Shown here piece by piece: positions 1 to 6,618 of a stretch of DNA of 13,742 bases (within the stretch, counting starts at the first letter, position 1; every line of letters starts with the position of its first letter). Below the pieces are notes generated by a model. The model did not search any database, was not told the DNA's origin, and worked only from the letters and a program-made list of their open reading frames with translations. The position numbers were made by a program, and so were the translations under genes. Source of the stretch: Natronohydrobacter sp. (GTDB taxonomy: Bacteria; Pseudomonadota; Alphaproteobacteria; Rhodobacterales; Rhodobacteraceae); the NCBI GenBank assembly GCA_007118445.1, contig SKRP01000018.1, positions 1 through 13,742 of the forward strand. Reading direction: 5' to 3'.

Positions 1-452
1 CCAAAGACCTCGAACCCCGGTGCGAGGCGGCTGACATGATCGCCATGGCTCATCCAGACCTGTTCGGGGCCATCCGCGAACCAGCCATCAAGCAGCGGCA
101 GCGCGCCTGCTGGCGTCACCTTCGCGCGACCGAATTCGGCTGTGCCATCGCCGCTTTCGACCAGCCCACCCAGGTCCTGCATCATCACCTGCTGGCCGTA
201 GCAGATGCCCAGAATCGGCACGCCAAGGCTGAAAGCCGATGCTGGCGGGCGGGGCGAGCCTGCGCGCGTCACCGAATCCGGCCCACCCGAGAAGATGATC
301 GCCTTGGGCGCGAAATCCGCGAGAAAAGCATCATCCACATTCTGGAAGGGATGGATTTCGCAATAGACATTCAACTCGCGCAGGCGCCGCGCAATCAGCT
401 GCGTCACCTGAGAGCCGAAATCGATGATCAGAAGGCGGTCATGTGTGCTCAT
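1..452 (-). CDS. guaA: GMP synthase (glutamine-hydrolysing), N-terminal part, cut by window edge
   Basis: GuaA converts XMP to GMP using ATP and ammonia released from glutamine, the last step of de novo GMP synthesis in the cytosol. Only the first 150 codons are present; the 3' part lies beyond base 1. The visible protein is the class I glutamine amidotransferase domain. It opens with MSTHDRLLIIDFGSQ, has the oxyanion-strand motif SGGPDSV at residues 55-61, the nucleophile elbow GICYGQQ with Cys84, and the conserved WMSHGDHV near residue 133. The catalytic His/Glu and the ATP-pyrophosphatase domain would lie off the window. The start is the ATG at 450-452, preceded on the minus strand by AGAGGTG about 4 bases upstream. 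The gene follows the glycerate kinase gene at 41 bp on the same strand, so the two may be co-transcribed, although a hairpin lies between them. The DFGSQ start and SHGD motif make GuaA much more likely than the related amidotransferases CarA or PyrG. Confidence 0.96.
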   Translation of the reverse strand, partial: MSTHDRLLIIDFGSQVTQLIARRLRELNVYCEIHPFQNVDDAFLADFAPKAIIFSGGPDSVTRAGSPRPPASAFSLGVPILGICYGQQVMMQDLGGLVESGDGTAEFGRAKVTPAGALPLLDGWFADGPEQVWMSHGDHVSRLAPGFEVF

Positions 453-467
453 GCGCCACCTCTTAGG

Positions 468-485
468 CGAGGGGCAGGCCCCTCG
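468..485 (-). terminator. GC-rich hairpin between glycerate kinase and guaA
   Basis: CGAGGGGC-AG-GCCCCTCG is a perfect inverted repeat with 8-bp arms (7-bp stem and 4-nt loop if the closing pair opens). It starts 8 bases past the glycerate kinase stop and ends 15 bases before the guaA start. No run of T follows on either strand, so it is not a classical intrinsic terminator. It may be a weak terminator, an mRNA processing or stabilising hairpin, or a structure in the guaA leader that affects its ribosome site. Confidence 0.4.
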
Positions 486-493
486 CAAGAGGA

Positions 494-1720
494 TCAGCGC
501 GCAAGCGACAGGATTTGCAGATCGGCCACATTCGTCCCGGTGCCGCCTGTGACCAGCAGATCGCCCGCAAGCGCCAAGGCGCGGTTGCTGTCATTATTGG
601 CCAGAAGCGCCTCTGGATCGCCACCTGCCGCCCGGATGCGCGCACAGGTGTGACCGTCGACAATCGCGCCTGCGGCGTCGGTCGGTCCGTCGCGTCCGTC
701 TGTGCCCGCAGAGAGAAAGCGCCAGCCCTCCTGTCCGTCCAGCGCAAGCGCAACCCGCAGCGCCAGATCCTGATTGCGCCCGCCAAGGCCCGTGCCGGTC
801 AGCGTGACTGTGGTCTCGCCACCGAACAGCGCCAGCGGGCCGGGGGTGTTACGCATGGCGCGAAGGATGACCTCTGCCGCATCCGCGACATCCCCCACCA
901 ATGCGGTGGAAATAATCCGGGCCTCACTGCGCGCCTGCGCCATGGCCTCCAGCGATTGACGGTTGGAGCCGATCAGCCGATTCCCGGCACTCATCGCGGG
1001 CAAATCCGTTTCCGTTTCCGCGCGCATCAGGACGGTCTGCACCGTATCCGGCAGACGCGCCCACATCCCGGAGGCGCGCAGCATCTCGACCACATGCGCG
1101 CGCGGGGCAATCGGCGCGACGGTGGGGCCAGAGGCAATCGCGCGCAGGTCATCGCCGATCACATCCGACAGGATCAGCGCTGTGACCGGGGCAGGGTGGG
1201 CCGCGCGTAACAGCCCGCCGCCCTTGAGCCGCGACAGGTGCTGGCGCACGGCGTTCATGGCGACAATATCCATGCCCCCTGCCAGCAGGATGCGGTTCAC
1301 CTCGGCCTTGTCACTCAGGCTCAGCCCATAGGCGGGGGCAGGCAGCAGCGCCGAGCCGCCGCCCGAGACCAGCACCAGAACCCGGTCATCGCGCCCGGCC
1401 TGCGCCAGCATGGCCTCTGTCGCCTGTGCGGCGCGCAGCCCGTTTTCATCCGGCACCGGATGACCGGCTGTCATGATCTCTGCGCCCGCGACATCGGCGG
1501 CATTCTCGTAATTCGTGACCACCAGCGCTGCGGCAGGGGTGGGCAGGACCGCAAGTGCTGCGCGCGTCATGGCGCAAGCGGCCTTGCCCAGTCCCAGCAC
1601 AAACAGGCGCGCATGGGCAGGCAGGGGGGCACTGCCCAGGCTGGCCTGCACTGCGCGCACAGGGTCTGCAGCCCGAACTCCGATACGAAACAGATCGGTC
1701 AGTTCATCTTTCGTCATCAT
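494..1720 (-). CDS. Glycerate 2-kinase (MOFRL family; often annotated hydroxypyruvate reductase/TtuD)
   Basis: This 408-residue protein belongs to the glycerate kinase type II / MOFRL family, which phosphorylates D-glycerate to 2-phosphoglycerate with ATP. It acts in the cytosol in serine-cycle, glyoxylate or tartronate-semialdehyde metabolism. The N-terminal GK domain shows VLGLGKAA (41-48, with the family lysine K46), SGGGSALL (119-126), SDVIGDD (185-191) and IASGPT (195-200). The C-terminal MOFRL domain shows FGGETTV (299-305), GGRNQDLAL (313-321), SAGTDGRDGPTDAAGA (337-352) and TGGTGTNVADL (391-401). The length is normal for the family. The start is the first of two adjacent ATGs, with GGGAGG nine bases upstream. 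It is divergent from fabG and lies upstream of guaA on the same strand. Older databases call homologues hydroxypyruvate reductase, but the motifs are those of the kinase. No glyoxylate-pathway partner gene is next to it to define the route. Confidence 0.9.
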   Translation of the reverse strand: MMTKDELTDLFRIGVRAADPVRAVQASLGSAPLPAHARLFVLGLGKAACAMTRAALAVLPTPAAALVVTNYENAADVAGAEIMTAGHPVPDENGLRAAQATEAMLAQAGRDDRVLVLVSGGGSALLPAPAYGLSLSDKAEVNRILLAGGMDIVAMNAVRQHLSRLKGGGLLRAAHPAPVTALILSDVIGDDLRAIASGPTVAPIAPRAHVVEMLRASGMWARLPDTVQTVLMRAETETDLPAMSAGNRLIGSNRQSLEAMAQARSEARIISTALVGDVADAAEVILRAMRNTPGPLALFGGETTVTLTGTGLGGRNQDLALRVALALDGQEGWRFLSAGTDGRDGPTDAAGAIVDGHTCARIRAAGGDPEALLANNDSNRALALAGDLLVTGGTGTNVADLQILSLAR

Positions 1721-1748
1721 CCCGGATATCCTCCCAAACGCCTATCAG

Positions 1749-1773
1749 TTGCCGGTTCCCGCAGGGGCGGCAA
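1749..1773. promoter_or_regulatory. Interrupted dyad between glycerate kinase and fabG
   Basis: TTGCCG-gtt-CCC-gca-GGG-g-CGGCAA is an inverted repeat with a 6-bp outer arm and a 3-bp inner arm and an asymmetric internal loop. It lies 28 bases upstream of the glycerate kinase start and 89 bases upstream of fabG. It could be an operator or a leader hairpin for the minus-strand gene. No repressor gene lies beside it, and nothing else supports function. Confidence 0.3.
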
Positions 1774-1808
1774 GCCAAAACTTCGTCATGGCATCAGCGT
1801 CCCCCGAT

Positions 1809-1817
1809 TGATATAGA
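1809..1817 (+). promoter_or_regulatory. Extended -10 promoter candidate for fabG
   Basis: TG-A-TATAGA forms an extended -10 element 46 bases upstream of the fabG start. No good -35 hexamer sits 16-18 bp upstream (TGGCAT is the best at about 1789). The TATAG core recurs upstream of acpP and dgt in this window, which gives modest support. Confidence 0.4.
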
Positions 1818-1862
1818 GCGCAGCGCATGACCTGCTGGCATCAGATCACTGAAAGGAAAGCC

Positions 1863-2600
1863 ATGTTCGACCTGACCGGAAAATCCGCTTTGATTACAGG
1901 CGCTTCAGGCGGCATCGGCGCTGCCATCGCCCGCGCGCTGCATGGTGCGGGCGCGACTGTCGCGCTGTCGGGCACGCGCGAGGCCCCGCTGCAGGCGCTG
2001 GCTGAAGAACTGGGCGCGCGCGCGCATGTGACGCCCTGCAACCTGTCGGACCCGGCCAGCGTGGACGCGTTGCCCAAAGCCGCCACCGAGGCGATGGGCG
2101 CGCTGGATATTCTGGTCAACAATGCCGGGATCACCCGCGACACGCTGATGATGCGCATGTCGGATGAGCAATGGGCCGATGTGCTGGATGTGAACCTGAC
2201 CGCTTCCATGCGGCTGATGCGCGGCAGCTTGCGCGGGATGATGAAAGCGCGCTGGGGGCGGGTGGTGAATATCTCGTCGGTGGTCGGCGCGACCGGCAAT
2301 CCCGGTCAGGCCAATTATGTGGCGTCCAAGGCCGGGCTGGTCGGGCTGTCCAAGGCGCTGGCGCAGGAAGTGGCCTCGCGCGGGATCACCGTCAATTGCG
2401 TCGCACCCGGTTTTATCGCGACCCCCATGACCGAGGCGCTGTCTGAGGCGCAAGCCGACACCATCAACCAGCGTATCCCGGCAGGTCGCATGGGCACGCC
2501 CGAGGAGATCGCCGCAGGTGTGCTTTATCTGGCCAGCCCCGAAGCGAGCTATGTCACCGGTGCGGTCCTGCATATCAATGGTGGCATGGCGATGGTCTGA
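1863..2600 (+). CDS. fabG: 3-oxoacyl-[acyl-carrier-protein] reductase FabG
   Basis: FabG reduces 3-ketoacyl-ACP to 3-hydroxyacyl-ACP with NADPH in the fatty-acid elongation cycle, in the cytosol. The 245-residue protein is a classical short-chain dehydrogenase of FabG length. It has the glycine-rich cofactor motif TGASGGIG at 12-19, NNAG at 86-89, the catalytic tetrad Asn111, Ser139, Tyr152 and Lys156 (YVASK), and the C-terminal YVTGAVLHINGGMAMV typical of FabG. The start is the ATG at 1863, with AAAGGA just upstream. An in-frame ATG at 1827 would add 12 unrelated residues and has no ribosome site. Many SDRs share these motifs; the C-terminus and the acpP gene 181 bp downstream make FabG the best call. 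In relatives fabD is commonly upstream, but here a divergent glycerate kinase takes that place. Confidence 0.95.
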   Translation: MFDLTGKSALITGASGGIGAAIARALHGAGATVALSGTREAPLQALAEELGARAHVTPCNLSDPASVDALPKAATEAMGALDILVNNAGITRDTLMMRMSDEQWADVLDVNLTASMRLMRGSLRGMMKARWGRVVNISSVVGATGNPGQANYVASKAGLVGLSKALAQEVASRGITVNCVAPGFIATPMTEALSEAQADTINQRIPAGRMGTPEEIAAGVLYLASPEASYVTGAVLHINGGMAMV

Positions 2601-2613
2601 GATGCGGAATCAT

Positions 2614-2641
2614 TTGTGCCGCGCGCCCGCTGTGCTATAGC
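2614..2641 (+). promoter_or_regulatory. Sigma-70-type promoter candidate for acpP
   Basis: A -35-like TTGTGC (2614-2619), a 16-bp spacer and TATAGC (2636-2641) preceded by TG (extended -10) lie in the fabG-acpP gap. Transcription starting here would give acpP its own leader of roughly 130 nt. A weaker second candidate, TTGACC at 2674 with TAAGGG 17 bp further on, cannot be excluded. Confidence 0.5.
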
Positions 2642-2716
2642 AGCGCCAATCCTGACCGGGCCATCCACGAGACTTGACCCGGCGGATCATTGCGCTTAAG
2701 GGGCGCGCATTATGCT

Positions 2717-2762
2717 GTCGCCCGAGCGACGGATGAGGGACATCAGGCCGCGCAGGCGCGGC
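2717..2762 (+). promoter_or_regulatory. Two small hairpins in the acpP leader
   Basis: GTCGC-CCGA-GCGAC (2717-2730) and GCCGCGC-AG-GCGCGGC (2747-2762) are perfect inverted repeats in tandem. The second ends 19 bases before the acpP ATG, just upstream of the AAGGGGAAG ribosome site. They could protect or fold the leader of this normally abundant message. A leader-control role is inference. Confidence 0.35.
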
Positions 2763-2781
2763 GAAACCTAAGGGGAAGAAC

Positions 2782-3015
2782 ATGAGCGATATCGCGGATC
2801 GCGTGAAGAAAATCGTCGTCGAGCATCTGGGCGTCGATGAAGGCAAGATCACCGAGGGCGCGTCCTTCATTGACGATCTGGGCGCAGACAGCCTCGACAC
2901 GGTCGAGCTGGTCATGGCTTTCGAGGAAGAATTCGGCATCGAAATCCCCGATGATGCGGCCGAGAATATCCAGACCTTCGGCGATGCAGTGAAATTCATC
3001 TCTGAGGCGTCCTGA
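2782..3015 (+). CDS. acpP: Acyl carrier protein
   Basis: This is the small acidic carrier that holds growing acyl chains on a 4'-phosphopantetheine arm for fatty-acid synthesis, and for lipid A and phospholipid acyltransferases. The protein is 77 residues and strongly acidic. It has the modification motif GADSLDTVEL with the attachment serine at residue 37, and the helix AFEEEFGIEIPDD typical of type II AcpP. The start is supported by AAGGGGAAG five to thirteen bases upstream. It lies downstream of fabG but probably has its own promoter, and it is followed within 26 bases by a strong terminator. In many Proteobacteria fabF follows acpP directly; here it does not, because a DUF3422 gene comes next. 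The identity is essentially certain. Confidence 0.98.
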   Translation: MSDIADRVKKIVVEHLGVDEGKITEGASFIDDLGADSLDTVELVMAFEEEFGIEIPDDAAENIQTFGDAVKFISEAS

Positions 3016-3023
3016 TCGCTCGC

Positions 3024-3038
3024 GATCCGATGCGGATC
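3024..3038 (+). repeat. Small hairpin preceding the acpP terminator
   Basis: GATCCG-ATG-CGGATC is a perfect 6-bp inverted repeat 9 bases after the acpP stop and 2 bases before the main terminator stem. It may form a tandem 3' structure with that stem and add to transcript stability. Confidence 0.35.
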
Positions 3039-3040
3039 TG

Positions 3041-3079
3041 ACACGCCACTCCCGTTCCGGGAGTGGCGTGTTCCTTTTC
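3041..3079 (+). terminator. Intrinsic terminator of acpP
   Basis: ACACGCCACTCCCG-TTC-CGGGAGTGGCGTGT is a perfect 14-bp stem with a 3-nt loop, followed by TTCCTTTTC. It is the strongest terminator in the window. It isolates acpP from the downstream DUF3422 gene. Confidence 0.92.
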
Positions 3080-3111
3080 ACTCTCCCGCGCGGCACCCGG
3101 AGCCCGGCCTG

Positions 3112-3125
3112 TGGCATAAATGCCA
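3112..3125. promoter_or_regulatory. Palindrome upstream of the DUF3422 gene
   Basis: TGGCAT-AA-ATGCCA is a perfect palindrome with 6-bp arms, in the gap between the acpP terminator and the DUF3422 start. It contains the -10-like CATAAA. No matching -35 is visible, so it is only a candidate operator/promoter. Confidence 0.25.
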
Positions 3126-3213
3126 TCATGCGACAGTGTGCCGGTTGCGGGCTTTCCTTTGCGGCACTGCAGCATATCATGCGATCCGTGCGCGCAGTAT
3201 CAAGGCGAGGCAG

Positions 3214-4497
3214 ATGCCCCCGATCGAGGACCACCCCCATCGCTATGCTCTGGTCAACGAGCTGCATGCCCGCCCTGCGGCGCGGGTCCCGGTGCCGGGC
3301 GTGGCCGTGTTCATCGCGCTCAAACCCGAACGCGAAGCTGCCAAGCGTGACCGGGGCCGCGACCGGGCGCATCTGCTCGCGCTGCTGGACCGTCACGGCG
3401 CAGGCCATCCTCCGCCCGAGGCCACGCATCATTCCAGCGATCTGGGCCGGCACCATCTGAAATGGGAAAGCCACACGGAATTCGTGACCTATACGGCCTT
3501 CGAGCAGGGGCAGGCGGCGCGGCCCTTCGACCCGGCGGCTTTTGACGTGTTTCCCGAAGCCTGGCTGGCCGGGGCGCAGGGCAAGCGGCTGACCTCGATC
3601 ATCTTCCAGATCGAGGAGATGAGCGAGACACCAGCGGCCATGTCGGCCAAGCTGATGGACTGGTTCGTGCCCGAAAGCCTGGCTGCGGCCTATGTGCTCG
3701 ACGGGTCTGCGGTGATCGCCAGCGATTTCCGCATCGACCGCGCAGGCCATGTGCGTATGGCGGTGTTTGTCAAACCCGGCACGGGCGGGCGCCGCGTGGG
3801 GCGGATCATCCAGCGCCTTTGCGAGATCGAGACCTATACCACAATCTCGATGCTGGGGCTGATGCGCGCGCGCGGGCTGTCGGCACAGATGAATGCGCTC
3901 GATGACGAGCTGTCGCGGCTCACGCGCGAGATGAAATCCCCCGAATCGCGCTCGGATGAAACATTGGACGCGCTGCTGCGCATCTCGTCCGAGCTGGAAA
4001 ACATGATGGTCGAGACCTCGTTCCGCTTCGGGGCGACCGGGGCCTATGAGGCACTGGTGAATCAGCGTGTCGAGGTGCTGCGCGAAGCGCGTTTCGCCGA
4101 TCGCCAGTCGCTGCATGAATTCATGACACGGCGCTATGATCCGGCGATGCGGACCGTGAAATCAGCGGAAGCGCGGCTGAGCAAGATGGCCGAACGCGCG
4201 ATGCGGGCCGGCCAGCTTCTGGGCACGCGGGTCGATGTCGAGCGCTCGGCGCAGAACCAGAAACTGCTTGAAAGCATGGACCGGCGGGCGGATCTGCAAT
4301 TGCGGCTGCAGAATACGGTCGAAGGGCTGTCTGTCGTGGCGATCAGCTATTACGCGGTCAATCTGGTGGCCTATATGGCCATGCCGCTGGTCGAGCCGCT
4401 GGGCCTGTCGCGGACAATGGCCATGGCCTTGCTGGCCCCGGCGGTCGTGCTGGGGGTCTGGGCGATGGTGCGGCGGATACGACACCATTTCGAGTAA
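3214..4497 (+). CDS. DUF3422 family membrane protein
   Basis: This 427-residue protein of unknown function is recognised by its N-terminal signature DHPHRYALVNELHARP (6-21), which I know from DUF3422 proteins of Alphaproteobacteria and relatives. Residues 1-240 look soluble and mixed alpha/beta. Residues about 225-370 are rich in charged helices likely to form coiled coils. Two hydrophobic helices follow at about 371-393 and 399-420, with the basic end RRIRHHFE. So the bulk is probably cytoplasmic and anchored by a C-terminal hairpin. The start chosen is the ATG at 3214, with GGCGAGG just upstream; an in-frame ATG at 3136 would add 26 residues that do not resemble the family. It lies between the acpP terminator and a convergent ABC exporter and looks monocistronic. 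Its architecture recalls CorA-type channels, but no GMN motif is present and no function should be assigned. Confidence 0.88.
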   Translation: MPPIEDHPHRYALVNELHARPAARVPVPGVAVFIALKPEREAAKRDRGRDRAHLLALLDRHGAGHPPPEATHHSSDLGRHHLKWESHTEFVTYTAFEQGQAARPFDPAAFDVFPEAWLAGAQGKRLTSIIFQIEEMSETPAAMSAKLMDWFVPESLAAAYVLDGSAVIASDFRIDRAGHVRMAVFVKPGTGGRRVGRIIQRLCEIETYTTISMLGLMRARGLSAQMNALDDELSRLTREMKSPESRSDETLDALLRISSELENMMVETSFRFGATGAYEALVNQRVEVLREARFADRQSLHEFMTRRYDPAMRTVKSAEARLSKMAERAMRAGQLLGTRVDVERSAQNQKLLESMDRRADLQLRLQNTVEGLSVVAISYYAVNLVAYMAMPLVEPLGLSRTMAMALLAPAVVLGVWAMVRRIRHHFE

Positions 4498-4499
4498 GG

Positions 4500-4528
4500 G
4501 TAGGGTGCGTGGTTCCCACGCACCTTAC
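4500..4528. terminator. Bidirectional palindromic terminator, copy 1 of a repeated element
   Basis: GTAGGGTGCGTGG-TTC-CCACGCACCTTAC is a 13-bp stem with one G-T wobble and a 3-nt loop. It lies 2 bases past the DUF3422 stop and 7 bases from the stop of the convergent ABC gene. The left arm is identical over 13 bases to the palindrome at 8618-8647. T-tracts are weak on both strands, so termination is inferred from position and stem strength. Confidence 0.7.
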
Positions 4529-4535
4529 AGCCAGA

Positions 4536-6323
4536 TCACGCGGCACGATCTGCCGTGAACTGCAACCTCGCCAGCCGCGCATAGAGCCCGCCCTCGGCGA
4601 CCAGCTCATCATGTGTGCCAGTCGCAATGATGCGCCCCTCGTCAAACACCACGATCCGGTCGGCCTGTTTCACTGTCGCCAGCCGGTGCGCAATGACGAT
4701 GGTCGTGCGGTCCTTCGACAGGTGATCGACCGCGCGCTGCACCGCTGCTTCCGATTCGGCATCGAGCGCGCTGGTCGCCTCATCGAGCAGCAGGATCGGC
4801 GCATCGCGCAGAATCGCGCGCGCCAGCGCGATACGCTGGCGCTGCCCGCCTGACAACATCACCCCGCGCTCGCCCAGCGTGGTGGTATAGCCCTCGGGCA
4901 GACGCGCAATAAAGGCATCTGCATCGGCTGCGCGCGCGGCCTCGACCACTTCCGCATCCGAGGCATCAGGGCGGCTGAAGCGGATATTCTCGAGCGCCGA
5001 GTCGGCAAAGATCACCGGGTCCTGCGGCACCAGCGCAATTGCCTGACGGAAATCACAGCGTGCCATGTCGCGCAGGTCCACCCCGTCAACGCGCACATGG
5101 CCCGACAGCGGATCATAGAACCGCATCAGAAGCTGCAGGATCGTGGTCTTGCCCGCGCCCGACGGCCCGACCAGCGCAACAGTCTCGCCCGGTGCCACAT
5201 CAAGGCTGACATCCTGCAGCGCCTGCTGGCCGGGCCGGGACGGGTAGTGGAAACTCACTGCGTCAAAGCTGACCGCGCCGCGCGTGGGCCGGGGCAGGGC
5301 GACAGGGTTCGCCGGGTCCTGCACGCTGTCCACATCATGCAGCAATTCCACCAGCCGCTCAGTTGCACCCGCCGCACGCTGCAGCTCTGACCAGATCTCG
5401 GACAGCGCGCCCACGGACCCGGCCACGATCACCGCATAGATGACGAATTGCGCCAGCTCGCCCGGCGTCATCACCCCTGCCGCAACATCGCGCGCGCCCA
5501 CCCAGAGCGTGCCGAGGATCCCTGCAAACACCAGAAATATCACGATCACCGTCAGCGCCGCGCGGGTGAAAATCCGCCGCTTGGCCACGCCGAAGGCCGT
5601 TTCGGTCACATCGTCAAACCCTGAGCGGCTGGCCGCCTCATGCGTATTGGCCTGCACGGTCTGGACCGCCGAGAGCGCTTCCGAGGCATTGCCCGAGGAC
5701 GCTGCGATCCAGTCCTGATTCTCGCGGCTCAGCCGCCGCAGCTTGCGCCCCATCACCACGATGGGCACGATGATCGCAGGCACCATCAAGAGCACAAACC
5801 CCATCAGCTTGGCCGAGGTCAGCCCCAGCAGCACCAGCCCGCCGGTGAGCGTCAGCGCATTGCGCAGCGCGATCGAGACCGACGAGCCCACCACCGACTG
5901 GATCAGCGTGGTATCGGTGGTCAGTCGCGAGAGCACCTCGCCGGTCATGATGCGCTCATAGAAGGCAGGCGAACGGTCGATGACGCGGGCAAACAGCGCC
6001 TTGCGGATATCGGCGACCAGCCGTTCGCCCAGCCGGGTGACGAAATAATAGCGCAGCCCGGTGCCCAGCGCGAGCAGCAGGGCGAGGCCGAAAGCGCCTG
6101 CGAAATAATTGTTCAGCAGTGCCATTTCGCGGGCTTCGAACCCGTCCACAACGCGGCGGACCGCAAGCGGCAGTGCCAGCGTGATCGCAGAAGTGCCGAT
6201 CAGCGCCATCATGGCCAGCACCAGCATCGCGCGATAGGGCCGCATGAACGGCCACAATCCCTTCAGCGCGCCCATGTTTCTGGATTTTGCGCGCGCATCC
6301 AGCGCAGCACTGGTATCTGTCAT
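4536..6323 (-). CDS. ABC exporter half-transporter, fused membrane and ATPase domains (MsbA-related)
   Basis: This 595-residue type I ABC exporter subunit would act as a homodimer or heterodimer in the inner membrane. Residues about 30-330 form the six-helix transmembrane domain, with hydrophobic stretches near 32-55, 72-92, 155-190, 255-275 and 285-305. Residues about 345-585 are the nucleotide-binding domain: Walker A GPSGAGKTT (386-394), Q-loop Gln434 (VPQDP), signature LSGGQ (490-494), Walker B ILLLDE (510-515) with catalytic Glu515, D-loop SALD and switch His546. All key residues are intact. It resembles the MsbA-related subfamily common in Alphaproteobacteria; the substrate (lipid, drug or other) cannot be told from sequence. 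The start is the ATG at 6321-6323, with only a weak purine-rich ribosome site. Reading open upstream to 6542 adds 73 residues of non-family sequence, so I rejected that start. It is monocistronic, divergent from uspA and convergent with DUF3422. Confidence 0.9.
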   Translation of the reverse strand: MTDTSAALDARAKSRNMGALKGLWPFMRPYRAMLVLAMMALIGTSAITLALPLAVRRVVDGFEAREMALLNNYFAGAFGLALLLALGTGLRYYFVTRLGERLVADIRKALFARVIDRSPAFYERIMTGEVLSRLTTDTTLIQSVVGSSVSIALRNALTLTGGLVLLGLTSAKLMGFVLLMVPAIIVPIVVMGRKLRRLSRENQDWIAASSGNASEALSAVQTVQANTHEAASRSGFDDVTETAFGVAKRRIFTRAALTVIVIFLVFAGILGTLWVGARDVAAGVMTPGELAQFVIYAVIVAGSVGALSEIWSELQRAAGATERLVELLHDVDSVQDPANPVALPRPTRGAVSFDAVSFHYPSRPGQQALQDVSLDVAPGETVALVGPSGAGKTTILQLLMRFYDPLSGHVRVDGVDLRDMARCDFRQAIALVPQDPVIFADSALENIRFSRPDASDAEVVEAARAADADAFIARLPEGYTTTLGERGVMLSGGQRQRIALARAILRDAPILLLDEATSALDAESEAAVQRAVDHLSKDRTTIVIAHRLATVKQADRIVVFDEGRIIATGTHDELVAEGGLYARLARLQFTADRAA

Positions 6324-6618
6324 CGGCTCTGGCTCTTGTCTCAACTGGTCCCGGTGTAGGTCAGCACGATCATGGGGGCAAGCCCTGCGCGGAGCGGGCC
6401 AACGGGTTGTCGTGGTCCGGCGCGCGCATCCGGACGCAGTCGATCTTTCCGAGAACAGCGATTCCACGCCACAAATTTCGGCGAATGACAAAGTTAATGG
6501 TGAATTGTCGCATAATTCAGGGCTTTGGGCGGACAATTGCAAAAACCGAATTGGATTATGACAGAGTCATGTATTCTCTGACCTGGCGAGAATCCAAGAA
6601 ACCGACAGGAGAGGACAG
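6324..6618. promoter_or_regulatory. Divergent control region between ABC exporter and uspA, with dyads
   Basis: This is the longest gene-free stretch (295 bases), and its uspA-proximal half is clearly more AT-rich than the surroundings. It holds the dyad TGAATT-N7-AATTCA (6501-6519), the palindrome CAATTG (6534-6539) and the dyad ATGAC-AGA-GTCAT (6558-6570). A possible uspA promoter is TTGGAT (6551) with TATTCT (6572), but the 15-bp spacer is short; the ATGAC dyad would sit inside that spacer. The half near the ABC gene shows no clear promoter. No gene is supported here: frames open through it give no recognisable protein. Confidence 0.45.

Noticed and set aside
1827..1862. Earlier ATG for fabG
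   Set aside because: No ribosome site; it adds 12 residues absent from FabG proteins, and the ATG at 1863 has AAAGGA.
2743..4116. Long minus-strand open frame of about 457 codons
   Set aside because: It lies antisense to acpP and the DUF3422 gene, is rich in Arg, His, Gln and Pro as expected from reading GC-rich genes backwards, and shows no family motif.
6324..6542. 73-residue N-terminal extension of the ABC exporter
   Set aside because: The sequence before MTDTSAAL has no membrane or domain character, and it would cross the likely divergent control region.
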